Assembly (NCBI RefSeq): GCF_042242105.1
Contig: NC_092028.1
Span: 14,741,338 to 14,805,337 of the forward strand
DNA: 64,000 nucleotides
Direction: 5' to 3'
From: Pempheris klunzingeri
Taxonomy: Eukaryota; Chordata; Actinopteri; Acropomatiformes; Pempheridae
Positions 25,601 to 35,657 of the stretch are shown one piece after another. The notes below the pieces were generated by a model. The model searched no databases. It was not told the DNA's origin and saw nothing but the letters and a program-made list of their open reading frames with translations. The translations under genes were made by a program, and so were the position numbers. The number at the start of each line of letters is the position of its first letter. Position 1 is the stretch's first letter.

Positions 25601-27292
25601 TATTTAATTTGCAAACGCTAATTGAACTCTATTGAGACGATGCATAAGAAAAGTCAGGAAGCAAACTTTTCACCAGTCAATCGCAGGGTCGGCACATAAA
25701 GACAGATCATGCATAGATTATCTTAATCCCTATCCTCAGTCACACTCTTGGGTAACCTAGGAAGCAGCTTTGGACACAGCTGAGTCAGTAATGAGGTCTG
25801 CTGCCATCTGTAACAGATACACTGGCCTACTTTGTAACAGGACTTAACACCTGCAGGCCATGCAGTTGTACCCTTATGTTGATTGGTTATTAATCTGTAA
25901 CACCATCTTGACTTCTTGAGACATAAACTGGGATATTTATATTTCAAAGTAGTTCTGTATTTTTAACCGTCTATGGTGAAACTGCAGGTTCACACTGACC
26001 CAGGACACTAGCTAGATGTTTGATAGTGTGCTAGAAACTTCATTAACATTTCAGACATCATATAGGCCAACTACATGAGACAACTAAGGCCCTTTAGAGC
26101 CCAAGTATGTCAAAGTTTCCAGTTTAAATGATTTGAAACGCAATATCCTTAACTTTTCCAACAAGACAGCATGCTTAAGTGTCAGTCAAATATAAATGAG
26201 CGATGCTTTTCCACTGTAGATTAATGAAAATGTTCAATTATGTCCTACAAGGCAGCCCGGGTACTTTGCACCATTTGTCTCCATGGTTGCCAAGTTGGCA
26301 GCAACGGGATACTTTGTGTGGTGAGTTCTCACTCAATTACAGAGGGAGTAAGAGGCTGTGGGGCCAAACTTTGGTTATAATGTATGATGTCCACAGACTT
26401 ACACGATAAGCAAAATGAAGAAATTATACAGCAGTGTCTTTTTACAGTTCATAGATAGGTCACTGTTTAAACGTTTACAGCTTAGAGTTTGCATAACATC
26501 ACTTTACATTTTATTTCCCCTCGATGCCATAAAAATTTCTCATTAAGACACTGATCCAAAAAAATGGAAATAAACTTGCTGACAAGAGGACTAAAAGCCT
26601 TCCATTCATAGAGATTCAGTCTCCCATTCACTGCACTCACATAGTTAACTTGGACAGACATTTTTGTTCCGGTGGACCATCCCAATAATGGGGAAAAAAC
26701 AAAAACACAAGTTTTTACTTTTTATTCATTGAGACAACATGGACATTAAAAGCAGAGCAAAATTAAACAAATCTTCAGTCTTCAAAATTGTTTGATCAAA
26801 AATGAAATCAGTATATTTTACAGTGAGGGGACAAGAGCAATCAATGTGAGCTCTAAGTGGAGGAGAAAAGAGACACGCCCTGTCATGGGACTAACATTGT
26901 ACATACGCGTTCAACTGACTTTTTAAGAAGGAGGTCAGGAAGTGAAGTGGAACCCGACAAACCAAAACAAACCACAAGCACGGTTTTTATTTCATTTTTT
27001 TTTTTTACTAAATGTCAAGAAACAAGGAGAATGTGTAAAGATATTTAAAATAGGAACAAAAAACCCATACTGAACTTCTCTAAGTTTGGTATTTAAAGTG
27101 ATGCCTGGGTGACATCTAAACCAAGAAATACATCAGATGAACCACAACTACTCTCATCCAGCCAAAAGAGTGAACGTTAATGGAACATGAAAATCAATGT
27201 ACTTTTTTTTTTTTTTTTCTTTCTCCAATCTCTCCTCATTTACATATGTATGTTCATGTTTTTAAATAAGCCACTACACATTTGTGGTTCAC

Positions 27293-27379
27293 CTTGTTTT
27301 TAAGCAGCGAAGTGTCAGGTTCAGGGTAAGGATGGGTGCGCTCTTCCACTTCTTCCTCCACCAGATATCCCAGCTTCCC
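27293..27379 (-). other. Candidate downstream exon of luc7l3 (unproven)
   Basis: On the minus strand this 87-nt segment follows a T-rich tract ending in CAACAG at 27380 and ends before GTGAAC (27292). It is open for exactly 29 codons, with an acidic stretch reading VEEEVEERTHPYPEPD. The base composition is less AT-rich than its surroundings. It lies 1.7 kb beyond an ideal donor (29086) that follows the luc7l3 stop codon, so it may be a 3' untranslated exon. If spliced directly to exon 9 of luc7l3 (phase 1), it would give a short alternative tail closing after about 20 codons. I do not recognise the peptide. Confidence 0.3.
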
Positions 27380-28965
27380 CTGTTGAGCAAAAAATGTTCA
27401 CAGAATGTAGTGTTAGCAAAGGTCCCACAACAAGTGCTTTGTAGCAACAACTGCTGCTAATTGGAGCAACAATATCGTCCACATCAAGATTACTGGTCAA
27501 ATGTATATCCCTCAATTTAGCCACAGAGGAAGGTGTAGATCACAAACAAGAGACACTGCTAATAGAGCACAAATACTACCCATACAATAGCACAATAATA
27601 GAATTTGGCCAGAATATCCTGATATATTGTAAATGTGTCAGTTTATTAACTGTAGTATTTTGATCAGAAGTTTGCACTTAAGATCAAGCTAAAGAAAAAC
27701 TCCACATGGGTTTGATCACTACTGTCTAACAGTGTAAAAACCTGTTTGATACTACTTATGCCAATGCAAAAAGAGCACTCACTTTTTTTTTAAAGCAAAT
27801 TCGCGACCAATTGAGGATACAGACAAACAAAGCATCCGACCAACAGAACATATGAGACATTAAATATATTCTAACAAAACAGTCCTGAACAAAACACTGC
27901 AGAAAAACATACATGAGTGACAGGTTTAGCTGTTGGCATAAGTATATCATGCAGGCTATCTGTGCATCAGTTTGTTTGTTTTTTTTTTTTAAATGTGCAT
28001 CTCAGACACTTCTATAAAATTACTTTTTTTTTCCCCAAACATACTTGAAAGTTGAATAGAAAAACAAAGCAACACAATTTAAAAAATATACACAATCGAG
28101 CTTTCAAGTTCATGTTCTGGAGAAGTACAGAATTGTTTTTTTTCTGACAGGCAACAGCATTCAGAAATGGATGTGGGTAGAGAAAGGAGTACCTGGGGTG
28201 AATACCTGCACAGTTTGACAGTCAGAGAGTATCCATGATTTTTAATTTGCCCTTTTCTCATGTGGTCTCGCTCACAACACCAACGCTGTGTGAGGTATGG
28301 AAGTCAGCTGCAATTCATTCGATAAACCCTACCCTCCAGTTAGTTAGTTACGCAAGGCCCCCGGTGCTATAACACCCCCCAAAAAACACACTGCATGGCA
28401 TTATCAGGCACAGTAAGCTGGACAATAAATCCATGGCATTTGAGTCATGATTACGGCAAAATAAATGGATGGTTTTTCACATACACCTTTGACGATAGCT
28501 GAGAGTATGCCTGTGTGTTTACTTAGGAGCAGGAGAAATCCCCATGATAAATATATAAACATGTAGACACACAGTGGCTGAATTCACTCGCTTTATGGAG
28601 TGTAATATCTCAACAAGTCAAAATTACATTTTCCTTCTTCAAAGCAAAATAAATAAATAAAAAATAAAAACAGGTAAATACAGGCAGGACTGGTTAATAT
28701 TTTTCTGCCATTTTGTCTACAAAGACAAATATACATCTATAAGGATCAAAAACCGATACAAAACGAGGGGTACCTCCGGGCATGTTTGCTCAGGGCTACA
28801 CTGGCCTTTCCCTCTTGGCTTTGTGTGAATGTTTTCTACCTTCTTCTCATTCATCGGGCCTAGTCCTTCATCTTCAGTGCATACTTATGATGCACTATTC
28901 AAAAACAGGATAAAGATATATGCATACAGTACATAAGACAAAATCATAGGCATTGAACTGAACAT
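27380..28965 (-). other. luc7l3: luc7l3 downstream region: 3' UTR or UTR intron
   Basis: AT-rich sequence with T and A runs (for example about 27782-27791, 27971-27990 and 28026-28034) and no coding block. It is either continuous 3' untranslated sequence or an intron between the donor at 29086 and a downstream exon. Confidence 0.4.
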
Positions 28966-29080
28966 AAACGGGGTGGGAAAGGTAGGGTGAGAGGGTGGGT
29001 AGGGGGAGATGGGAGAGGTGGGGGTCGTGGGAGGGTGGAGGGTTGGGTTGAGAGCCAGGGGGGAGCGAGGAGGAGGACGC
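28966..29080 (-). repeat. C-rich tract (sense strand) / G-rich tract (plus strand) after luc7l3
   Basis: The plus strand shows more than ten runs of three or more G in about 115 bp. The transcribed RNA would therefore be C-rich, suiting poly(C)-binding proteins, while the plus DNA strand could fold into G-quadruplexes. It lies immediately past the candidate 3' UTR splice donor. Confidence 0.6.
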
Positions 29081-29081
29081 A

Positions 29082-29119
29082 CTTACCTGAGCCTGATCTG
29101 AGGTCCTATCAGATCAGTT
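29082..29119 (-). promoter_or_regulatory. luc7l3: Consensus splice donor just past the luc7l3 stop codon
   Basis: On the minus strand CAG then GTAAGT occurs with the cut between 29087 and 29086, matching the vertebrate consensus at all nine positions. The stop codon ends at 29120, so a junction here would sit 33 nt after the stop, too close to trigger classical nonsense-mediated decay. It implies an intron in the 3' untranslated region or an alternative exon end. Confidence 0.5.
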
Positions 29120-32100
29120 TTAATTGGACTGAGTGTCACCTTCAGAATGGAGGAGCTCTTGCTGGCCATTAACCAGAGGGGAAGAGGCAGAGGCAGCCGC
29201 CTCTGTCTCCATCGGTTCCGCTTCTGACGAAGCCTTGATGGAAGCTGCATCACCTTCAGAGTGCTTGTCTTTCTTAGAGCTGCTCCTCTCCTCTGTCGCC
29301 TTACGGTCTGGAAATATCACATTGCAGATGCATTTCTCTTGAGCGGACTACAGTCTTGTGTACAGTAAGATTTTTGGTATAATAGCATCTGCATCCTAAC
29401 CTAAATGGTCCAGCAACGCGAGTAACTTTACATGTAGGACGAAGGAAACATTTTTAAATCCTCACCTTTGTCTTTTGATGACCGCTCTCTGTCCTTGTCC
29501 TTATCCCTGTCCTTCTCTCTGTCCCGGTCCCTCTCCTTGCTGCGGCTGCGGTGGCGGTGCGATTTGCGCTCGGAGCTGCGCGACTTCCTCCTGTCACGAC
29601 TGCGGGAGCGACGCTTTCTGTCAGAGCGATCCCGGCTGCGCCTCCTCTCCCTGTCCCGGTCCCTGTCCCGGCTCCTATAAAAAAAAAAATAAATAAAATA
29701 GAGCAGAGAATAAATCAATAAAGGCAATAAGTAGAAAATATATATATATATTTTTTTTTTTTTAAAGGACGACATTTCCAGGATTTGTTTTTCTCCCTCA
29801 CTTTTCACTACTGGAGACCTTAATAAATTTTGCATACAAATGGAGAAATGTTTCAACTATCAAGATAAGTTCCATCAGCAGCAATTTAGATGTAATTTCT
29901 AACTGGTGCCTCTTTGCATTACAGCATGTCAACAAGAATATGGTGGTTGCTGTGGTACAAGCCATACCTGCTGCGCTTGCGATCCCTCTCCCTGTCCTTG
30001 TCTCTGCTCCTGGACCTCCGGCGATCACGGGATCTGCTCCGTTTCCTGTCTGATGCCCGACTGGAGTGGCGGCTATTAGAGTGGCTTCGGCGTGCCCTCC
30101 TGTCCCGGTCTCGGTCCCTGTCTCGATCTCGGTCTCGCTCTCTATCCCGTTCTCTGTCGCGCTCGCGCTCTCTCTCCCTCTCTCGTTCCTTCTCCTTCTC
30201 CCGTTCCTTCTCCCGCTCCCTCTCCTTTTCTTCTTCCTCTTTGCGCTTTTTCTCCCTTTCCTCCCTCTCGCGCTCGCGGTCTTCTCGGTCCCTCCTGAGT
30301 GCTGGGTTTTCTCCTGGGGGTTCTTCTGAGCGGCGACGTAGTTTCTCCTGGGAGTAAAAAAAAAAGCAATAAAAAGTGATTATGACAAGTTTATCAGTAC
30401 ATTTTAAACCAACATTAGGAACAAACTTGATAATTCAGTTTTTTAAAGAGTCGGGGAACAAAAATTATGTAGCTATATGTTCTCTTGCATCATTGTCAAT
30501 ATTCTGAACAAATTATCACAGTTTTAGTAATTTGGATATATATGGATTGATCTAACAGTCTAACACTTTGCCCAGGCCTTGCTACAACTATGTACTTATC
30601 AAGCTGTTTTTCCATTTCTTGCTCAGGTGTAACATGGTACCATGATGTTACACAACGCACGCTCACTTCATCTCATCATCTATGCATGTGTTCTTTGTGT
30701 CAGATGATCCTGTTACCTTGAGCTCCTCTACAGTGGATTTGATCTTGGCGTAGCCCATGTGTTGCTTGCCCATCAAGTGGTCGTCCACTCGAGACTGTGC
30801 ATCACCCACAATGAGGAAGGCTCCACACACCTCGCACACCTCCATCTGTTTCTCCTGGGCTGCGAAGCTCTCGATGGTCTAGGCGGGAAACACAGATCAG
30901 CTACATCGTAAGGGAGGTACGTAAAGAGCTATAATCATTTCAAAGAAAGAAACGTGTTTGCTAGCGTTGCGTCTGTGGGTGAGCCGACTCACCGAAGGGG
31001 TGGAACTGAGCAGTTCCCTCTCCTCCTTCAGCTGCTCCACAAGCTTCATCATTCCCTGGGCCTCCTCCACTCGGCCCTCTGACCCCAGCTCCTCAATCTA
31101 GGCAAAATAAAAAAACAGACAAGTCAAATCAGCCTATCAGACAGTCATAATCAATGGGAAAGGGAATGTAGTTTGATGTTTAAATTATTTCATAGTATTT
31201 CGAGACAGGATTTTCAACTTTAGTTGTATAATCTGACAAAGGCATGTGACAGAATTACAATGTGCCCTAAGTGTCTTCCAAATGTCCAGTGCTACCATAC
31301 TTGTTACAAACCTGCACAACTAGGTCTTCAATCTTCTCTGTAAGAACCTGAACCTTCTCCTCATTCTTTCCTGATGGACCAGGACCCTGCAGAAATAAAA
31401 CACACTGAATCTCAAATTCAACCAAAACTGTACCGGCCATGTACCTTTCATTTCAGTGCATTGTAGTCAAGGATGGCAGAGACACGTGTTGAAACTCTGA
31501 GTGAAGAGCAACTAAATGTTTATGACCAGTGAGATAACATGAATACTGTCAACAGCAATGAAAAGGTTACAGAGTAAAGCCTCAAAATCAGAACAAACCC
31601 CTGCGTTCTGCTGAGCCTGGGAAAGTGCGAGCCGGGCATGTCCTCGACGAATCCGTCGCTCCACCTCTGCCAGCAGCGACTGCAGGTAGCGCAGGAAGTC
31701 TCGCTCATAGCCCTCCTTCATGAACCGAGAGCTTTTCTCATATCTGCACACAATGAGACAGAGTTAACCGTTAGGTGGAAATATCAAGAACCACACCTAA
31801 ATGTTGTTATTAACAACAACCACAACTTACGTTATCCTAAGATTTTCATCATGGATTTTTTCACAAGGGCCTGGAAAAGAATTTTTACTTTATTCATTTC
31901 AAGTATAACGAATGGATTTGTCATCTATGGTTGTATCAAAACGTATCTAAAGACTTCTGCAGGATTTTGACTTACCCAAGTCAGATCGGGTGTTTGTGAA
32001 TAGCTCGGCTGGGCAGAAGCCACACAGATAGTATCGACAGACCTGAATGAAGAAAGAAGAGATGGTTTTATATTATTCAAACAGAGGTCTTACTTCTAAT

Positions 32101-32684
32101 GCTACCATTACATCGGATCAGGCTATAACATTTAATTTAAGCGAACAAATGAGGATTACAAGTGAATCTCACAGTTAATCTAACACTAATGTGTGACATG
32201 AGTGAGGTGCTCGTGTCTCAAATTATCAGGTAGGATCAGATCCACGGAATAAGGTGCTATAAATTAGTTAAACAATAACTCTCACGATGCTAACGCTAGC
32301 AGTAGAGAATGTCAGTAATCCACAACGTTTCAAGCTTCACTACGAGCCAATGACTTACAGTTAGCATAAGCAAACTGGTGCTAATTTGACTAACACGTGT
32401 GCTTGAACAACACTCAATGTGCTACCTCGCACTGCCAGTTCCGTGCATAATTGAGCTCGAAACTGAGTGCAATCGGCTTAATTTAGCTAACTTCCACATA
32501 CAATGATTTCAGGCATCTTAGCTAGCTAACGTTATGTTAGCTTCTCTGCGTAGCTAGGCTAACATTAGCTTAAATGCTAACTTACGCTCTCGTCGTCCCA
32601 CCGCACGTTGCATCGCTTCTCGTCAGGGGCCAAATTTCTATCTCGGCCCATTAACTCATCGAGTAACTGGGCTGCTGAAAGCAT
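29120..32684 (-). CDS. luc7l3: Luc7-like protein 3 (CROP), U1 snRNP-associated splicing factor
   Basis: Ten coding exons, high to low: 32684-32586, 32042-31976, 31870-31831, 31743-31599, 31386-31312, 31097-30993, 30878-30717, 30347-29968, 29674-29466, 29307-29120. They sum to 1470 nt, or 489 residues; all phases fit. Luc7 proteins act in the nucleus with U1 snRNP in 5' splice-site selection. The start MLSAAQLLDELMGRDRN matches the family. A first Cys/His cluster (C35, C40, C43, C58, H62) and a second zinc finger in the ME-VCEVCGAFLIVGDAQ block (C192, C195, H211, H217) flank a helical middle containing the YERDFLRYLQSLLAEVERRI block. From residue 232 the protein is an RE/RD/RS tail ending HSEGDTQSN, as in human. 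Human LUC7L3 is 432 residues, so the fish tail is longer. The gene is transcribed away from ankrd40. Confidence 0.95.
32276..32585 (-). other. luc7l3: luc7l3 intron 1 with dense GCTAAC/GTTAGC motifs
   Basis: Part of the first intron (32043-32585) carries at least eight copies of the related words GCTAAC, GTTAGC and GCTAGC in about 300 bp, for example 32289-32300, 32360-32365, 32483-32491 and 32520-32582. Similar words cluster upstream of ankrd40. I read this as a promoter-associated repeat common in fish DNA, not a known factor site. Confidence 0.5.
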
Positions 32685-32900
32685 TTTGCCGTGTAGAATG
32701 TAGCCTTTAACGAAAGTAATGCAATTTCTCCCGAAGAGCCAGTCTTCACCATCTATTGCGCGCAAATTACCTCTAATCAAAATGGCAGACGGGGTAACAA
32801 CGACGCCCGTTTATGGCAAATCCACATCCAGTTCAGCAGCAGCCCCCATCGGCCTCTGAACCGGAAGTACATGTGTTTCATGTCGACCACACACATGCGT
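32685..32900 (-). promoter_or_regulatory. luc7l3: luc7l3 5' UTR and core promoter with ETS motif
   Basis: This block upstream of the luc7l3 start codon is GC-richer than its surroundings, lacks a TATA box and contains ACCGGAAGT (about 32861-32869), a GABPA/ELK-type ETS site common in housekeeping promoters. The transcription start is inferred to lie about 100-200 bp before the ATG at 32684. The ATG was chosen because the following residues match the Luc7 family start; the upstream frame is open but has no ATG. Confidence 0.55.
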
Positions 32901-33001
32901 GACTATGGGTCTAATAAGAAATATTAATACACCCAAGACTTCGCTTAATTCTTTGCTACCGATAAAGTCACAGACTAATTCACAAGCGTAGTATGTTTAG
33001 G

Positions 33002-33027
33002 TTTATTTTGAAAGTGCTCACCGGAAG
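33002..33027 (-). repeat. Left copy of a 26-bp perfect inverted repeat flanking the TRIM gene
   Basis: This 26-bp sequence recurs exactly, in reverse complement, at 37812-37837. It contains CACCGGAAG (an ETS-like core) and an A/T-rich half (TTTATTTTGAAAG). It sits about 320 bp upstream of the luc7l3 start codon. Confidence 0.85.
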
Positions 33028-34010
33028 CTGAAAAATCGGCATTGTGTCTGCCTTGACTACAGACTATTATAAAGATCAGACTACTACAAAATACTGCATA
33101 CTGCTTTTCAGCAGTATTCAGTACGAACCTGTTAAATCGATTTATTTTGCAGTATGCTAGGCCTGGTTATGCGGCATTTCAGCGCCTATTGAACAAGGGT
33201 TTTAGTGTATTTAGGTCCCTGCGTCCTTCTCTGTCCCCAATAACAAGAATGTAACTTAACATTAGGTTTAAGCCATCCATATTGTGTTGTTTCCTTATTG
33301 ACAGGACGCTACTGTTGCTGTCTTTCTGAGATTAAACCTTATTTTAGCAGGCTTAACTTAATGTCATGTTTTTGGGGTTTTTTTTATGGACACTGGGACA
33401 AAAGCAGCTTCGATTGTCCTTCCACAAGCTAAGAATAAGAAATGTTAGATGATAAAAGTGGATATATTCCTCTTTGTCCACAACTGGCGTCGGGGGTAAT
33501 CAGTATGACATCTGGTTATTTTTTCTCATACAATAGATTTTACTTTTCTTTGCATATTGCATGATACCTCTGGCACTGCTAGTGTAGTAAGCAGTTTCGG
33601 ATACAGCCAGTCTACTTTTCTGTAGCCTTGCTAACTGCGCGTTAGTCCCGTCCACTTGCTTAAACCCCTTTCAGGCCTTCACAAAGTTATTTCAAATGCA
33701 TTTATGCTTAACTGCCAGCTCCACCTTTACGAGGCATAATTACGAGTTTACTGCCATCCATTAGTCAAAGCGTGGAACTGCAACACATACAATTAATTAA
33801 AACTAGCAGCAGTGGCTCTAGTAGCTGGGCATCATATAGGTTGACTTAAGTGTATTTTATAATGAACGTAACTAGTATCTATTTCTGTTACTTCCTTTGG
33901 AATTGTTGTGTTTGATTACTGACCTACTGGTGTTGGTATAACAGCAGTGATGGGGTGTAATTACATCTTTATTAACACGGGATGAACAAATACAATTCAC
34001 TGCAGTTTCG
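33028..34010. other. Spacer between luc7l3 promoter and motif array
   Basis: AT-rich spacer with no gene. Around 33088-33122 there is an imperfect hairpin (ACTGCATACTGC then GCAGTATTCAGT), a shape often found in short fish repeats. Nothing else was recognised. Confidence 0.4.
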
Positions 34011-34660
34011 TACTGTGGCCACTGGAGGGCGACACAAACTGTAAACGGCTCTATGCTGTTTTATTGCCCTCTGGTGGCTACAGTGTGGAGCTGCACCAGT
34101 GCTGGCTAGACGACCCAGTCCGTCACCTTACACACCACAGAAAGTGAATCTAACAGTTACTATGATCGTTTCATGACCGCTTCTTTAACCTTCTTTCAAG
34201 TTTCGTTTCAGATACTCTAAAATATTCACAGGAAATGGTTGTATGTTATCATATGATGCTACGCAATTTATGTGGTGCGTTTCTTTACTGTGACCACTGG
34301 ATGGCAGTAAAGACTCATAAACTTGTTGAAGGCTATTTCTAAATGCATTACATTGTGCACCTTAAATGTACATAAACACAAATATTCAGTAAGAATATCT
34401 ATATTATTTCTACTGAAAATTTTGGAATTAGTGTTTCCCATTGTGACCACTAGAAAACAATTAAAATTAATTTCTGGTTGTGTCAGTTTGGTCCCGCTAT
34501 TTTGAAGATTCACCATAATATGTACGTACTGTATATATTTGTGTGTGTGTGTGTGTTTTGACGCTTCGTCGACTAATTTAATGTGGTGCAGTTCATCAGT
34601 GTGACCACAAGAGGTCAGTAATCACCCCATTTGTGAGTGTTTTCTGCCCTCCAGTGGTGA
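34011..34660. repeat. Degenerate repeat array with CTCF-like motifs
   Basis: At least four related units share a GTGACCACTGG-type core preceded by a GTGGTGCAGTT-like word. CTCF-like cores on the plus strand: CCACTGGAGGGCGAC (34019-34033), CCACTGGATGGCAG (34294-34307), a decayed CCACTAGAAAAC (34447-34458) and CCACAAGAGGTCAG (34605-34618). On the minus strand: CCACCAGAGGGCA (34077-34065) and CCACTGGAGGGCA (34657-34645). The first and last units form head-to-head pairs with starts 40-46 bp apart. The CTCF assignment is by consensus match only. Confidence 0.55.
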
Positions 34661-35657
34661 CATGGAGGAAATGCAACACAGTGAAATAATGGCATTAAAC
34701 ACTCAACAACAGTGCTGTTACAATCATCATTTATGTTAATATGTCCAACATCATTATGATTGTACAAATAAAAACATCAGTATTAGTTATAATCAATCAA
34801 CAGTTGGTTAAACAGTGTTGCTGGTCACCAGCGTTAAGGCAGGTATGATAAAAACACTTCTGAAATAAACAAACAAAACCAAAACAATCAGAAAGCAATT
34901 AACAATAATGAATGATCATGTTTTCTTTCATGGGAAATAACACTGACAAAGCTGTTTTATTGAACAGAGAGACTGACCAGCTCACCTGTTCTGCACATAA
35001 ACACTGTATTTTGTAGTGTTTCAGGAGGAAAACTGCCTCACTTATTACTTACTTATTATTTTCTCCATCAGTTTTGTATAATAGAATGAAGAAAAGAAAA
35101 AAACACTTCTTGTTTACTCATTATGTAAACCTCCAGTTTGTTCACACACCCCTTCAGTAAAGTCTCTTAAATGATTCTTGCTCACAGATTTATCCACATA
35201 ATCAAGTTGTTTGTCCAAAATCTCAACTATGTACTGAAAAATAATACAAGATCTCCTTATTGATTGTGACTTACTTTCACCTCAAAGTACTTCAATTATA
35301 CATCGATTTGAACAACAACACTTGCTCTGGCAAACAAAGGCACGTGATTATGGATTTCTTTCCAAATTTACAAAGTGGAAAGGCCAAAACAAAGGGAGTC
35401 TGGTGCCGGAGGTTTACATTTTTGTGCCGAGAAATGTCACTTCAGGCCATCAAAGATCACCAGGAGCCGTGGTGGCCTCCATGGCCGCAGGAGGGAGCGG
35501 CACCTGAAGACAGTAAAACATTTACAGACAAATGAGAAAAGGTCAAAGTCGCACCCGTAATGTTTGACTGACAGGTGATCTCTGTGCAGTGAAGCAACGC
35601 CACAACAATCAAAGGATAGACAGCAAGTTTAAGATTTAATACCCACTGTCCTTTAAA
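34661..35657 (-). other. TRIM gene 3' flank / probable 3' UTR
   Basis: No gene is seen here. A TTTATT on the plus strand near 34956 (AATAAA on the minus strand) is a possible polyadenylation signal for the TRIM gene. The stretch 35380-35510 is more GC-rich than its surroundings but has no recognisable domain in any frame. Confidence 0.4.

Noticed and set aside
29468-30357. Leu/Ser/Arg-rich open frames on the plus strand
   Set aside because: They are antisense shadows of the luc7l3 RE/RS exons; the minus-strand frame has matching splice sites and family similarity.
32577-32780. Longer N-terminus for Luc7l3, starting upstream of 32684
   Set aside because: The frame is open but has no ATG before 32684, and the family start (MLSAAQ / MISAAQ) is at 32684.
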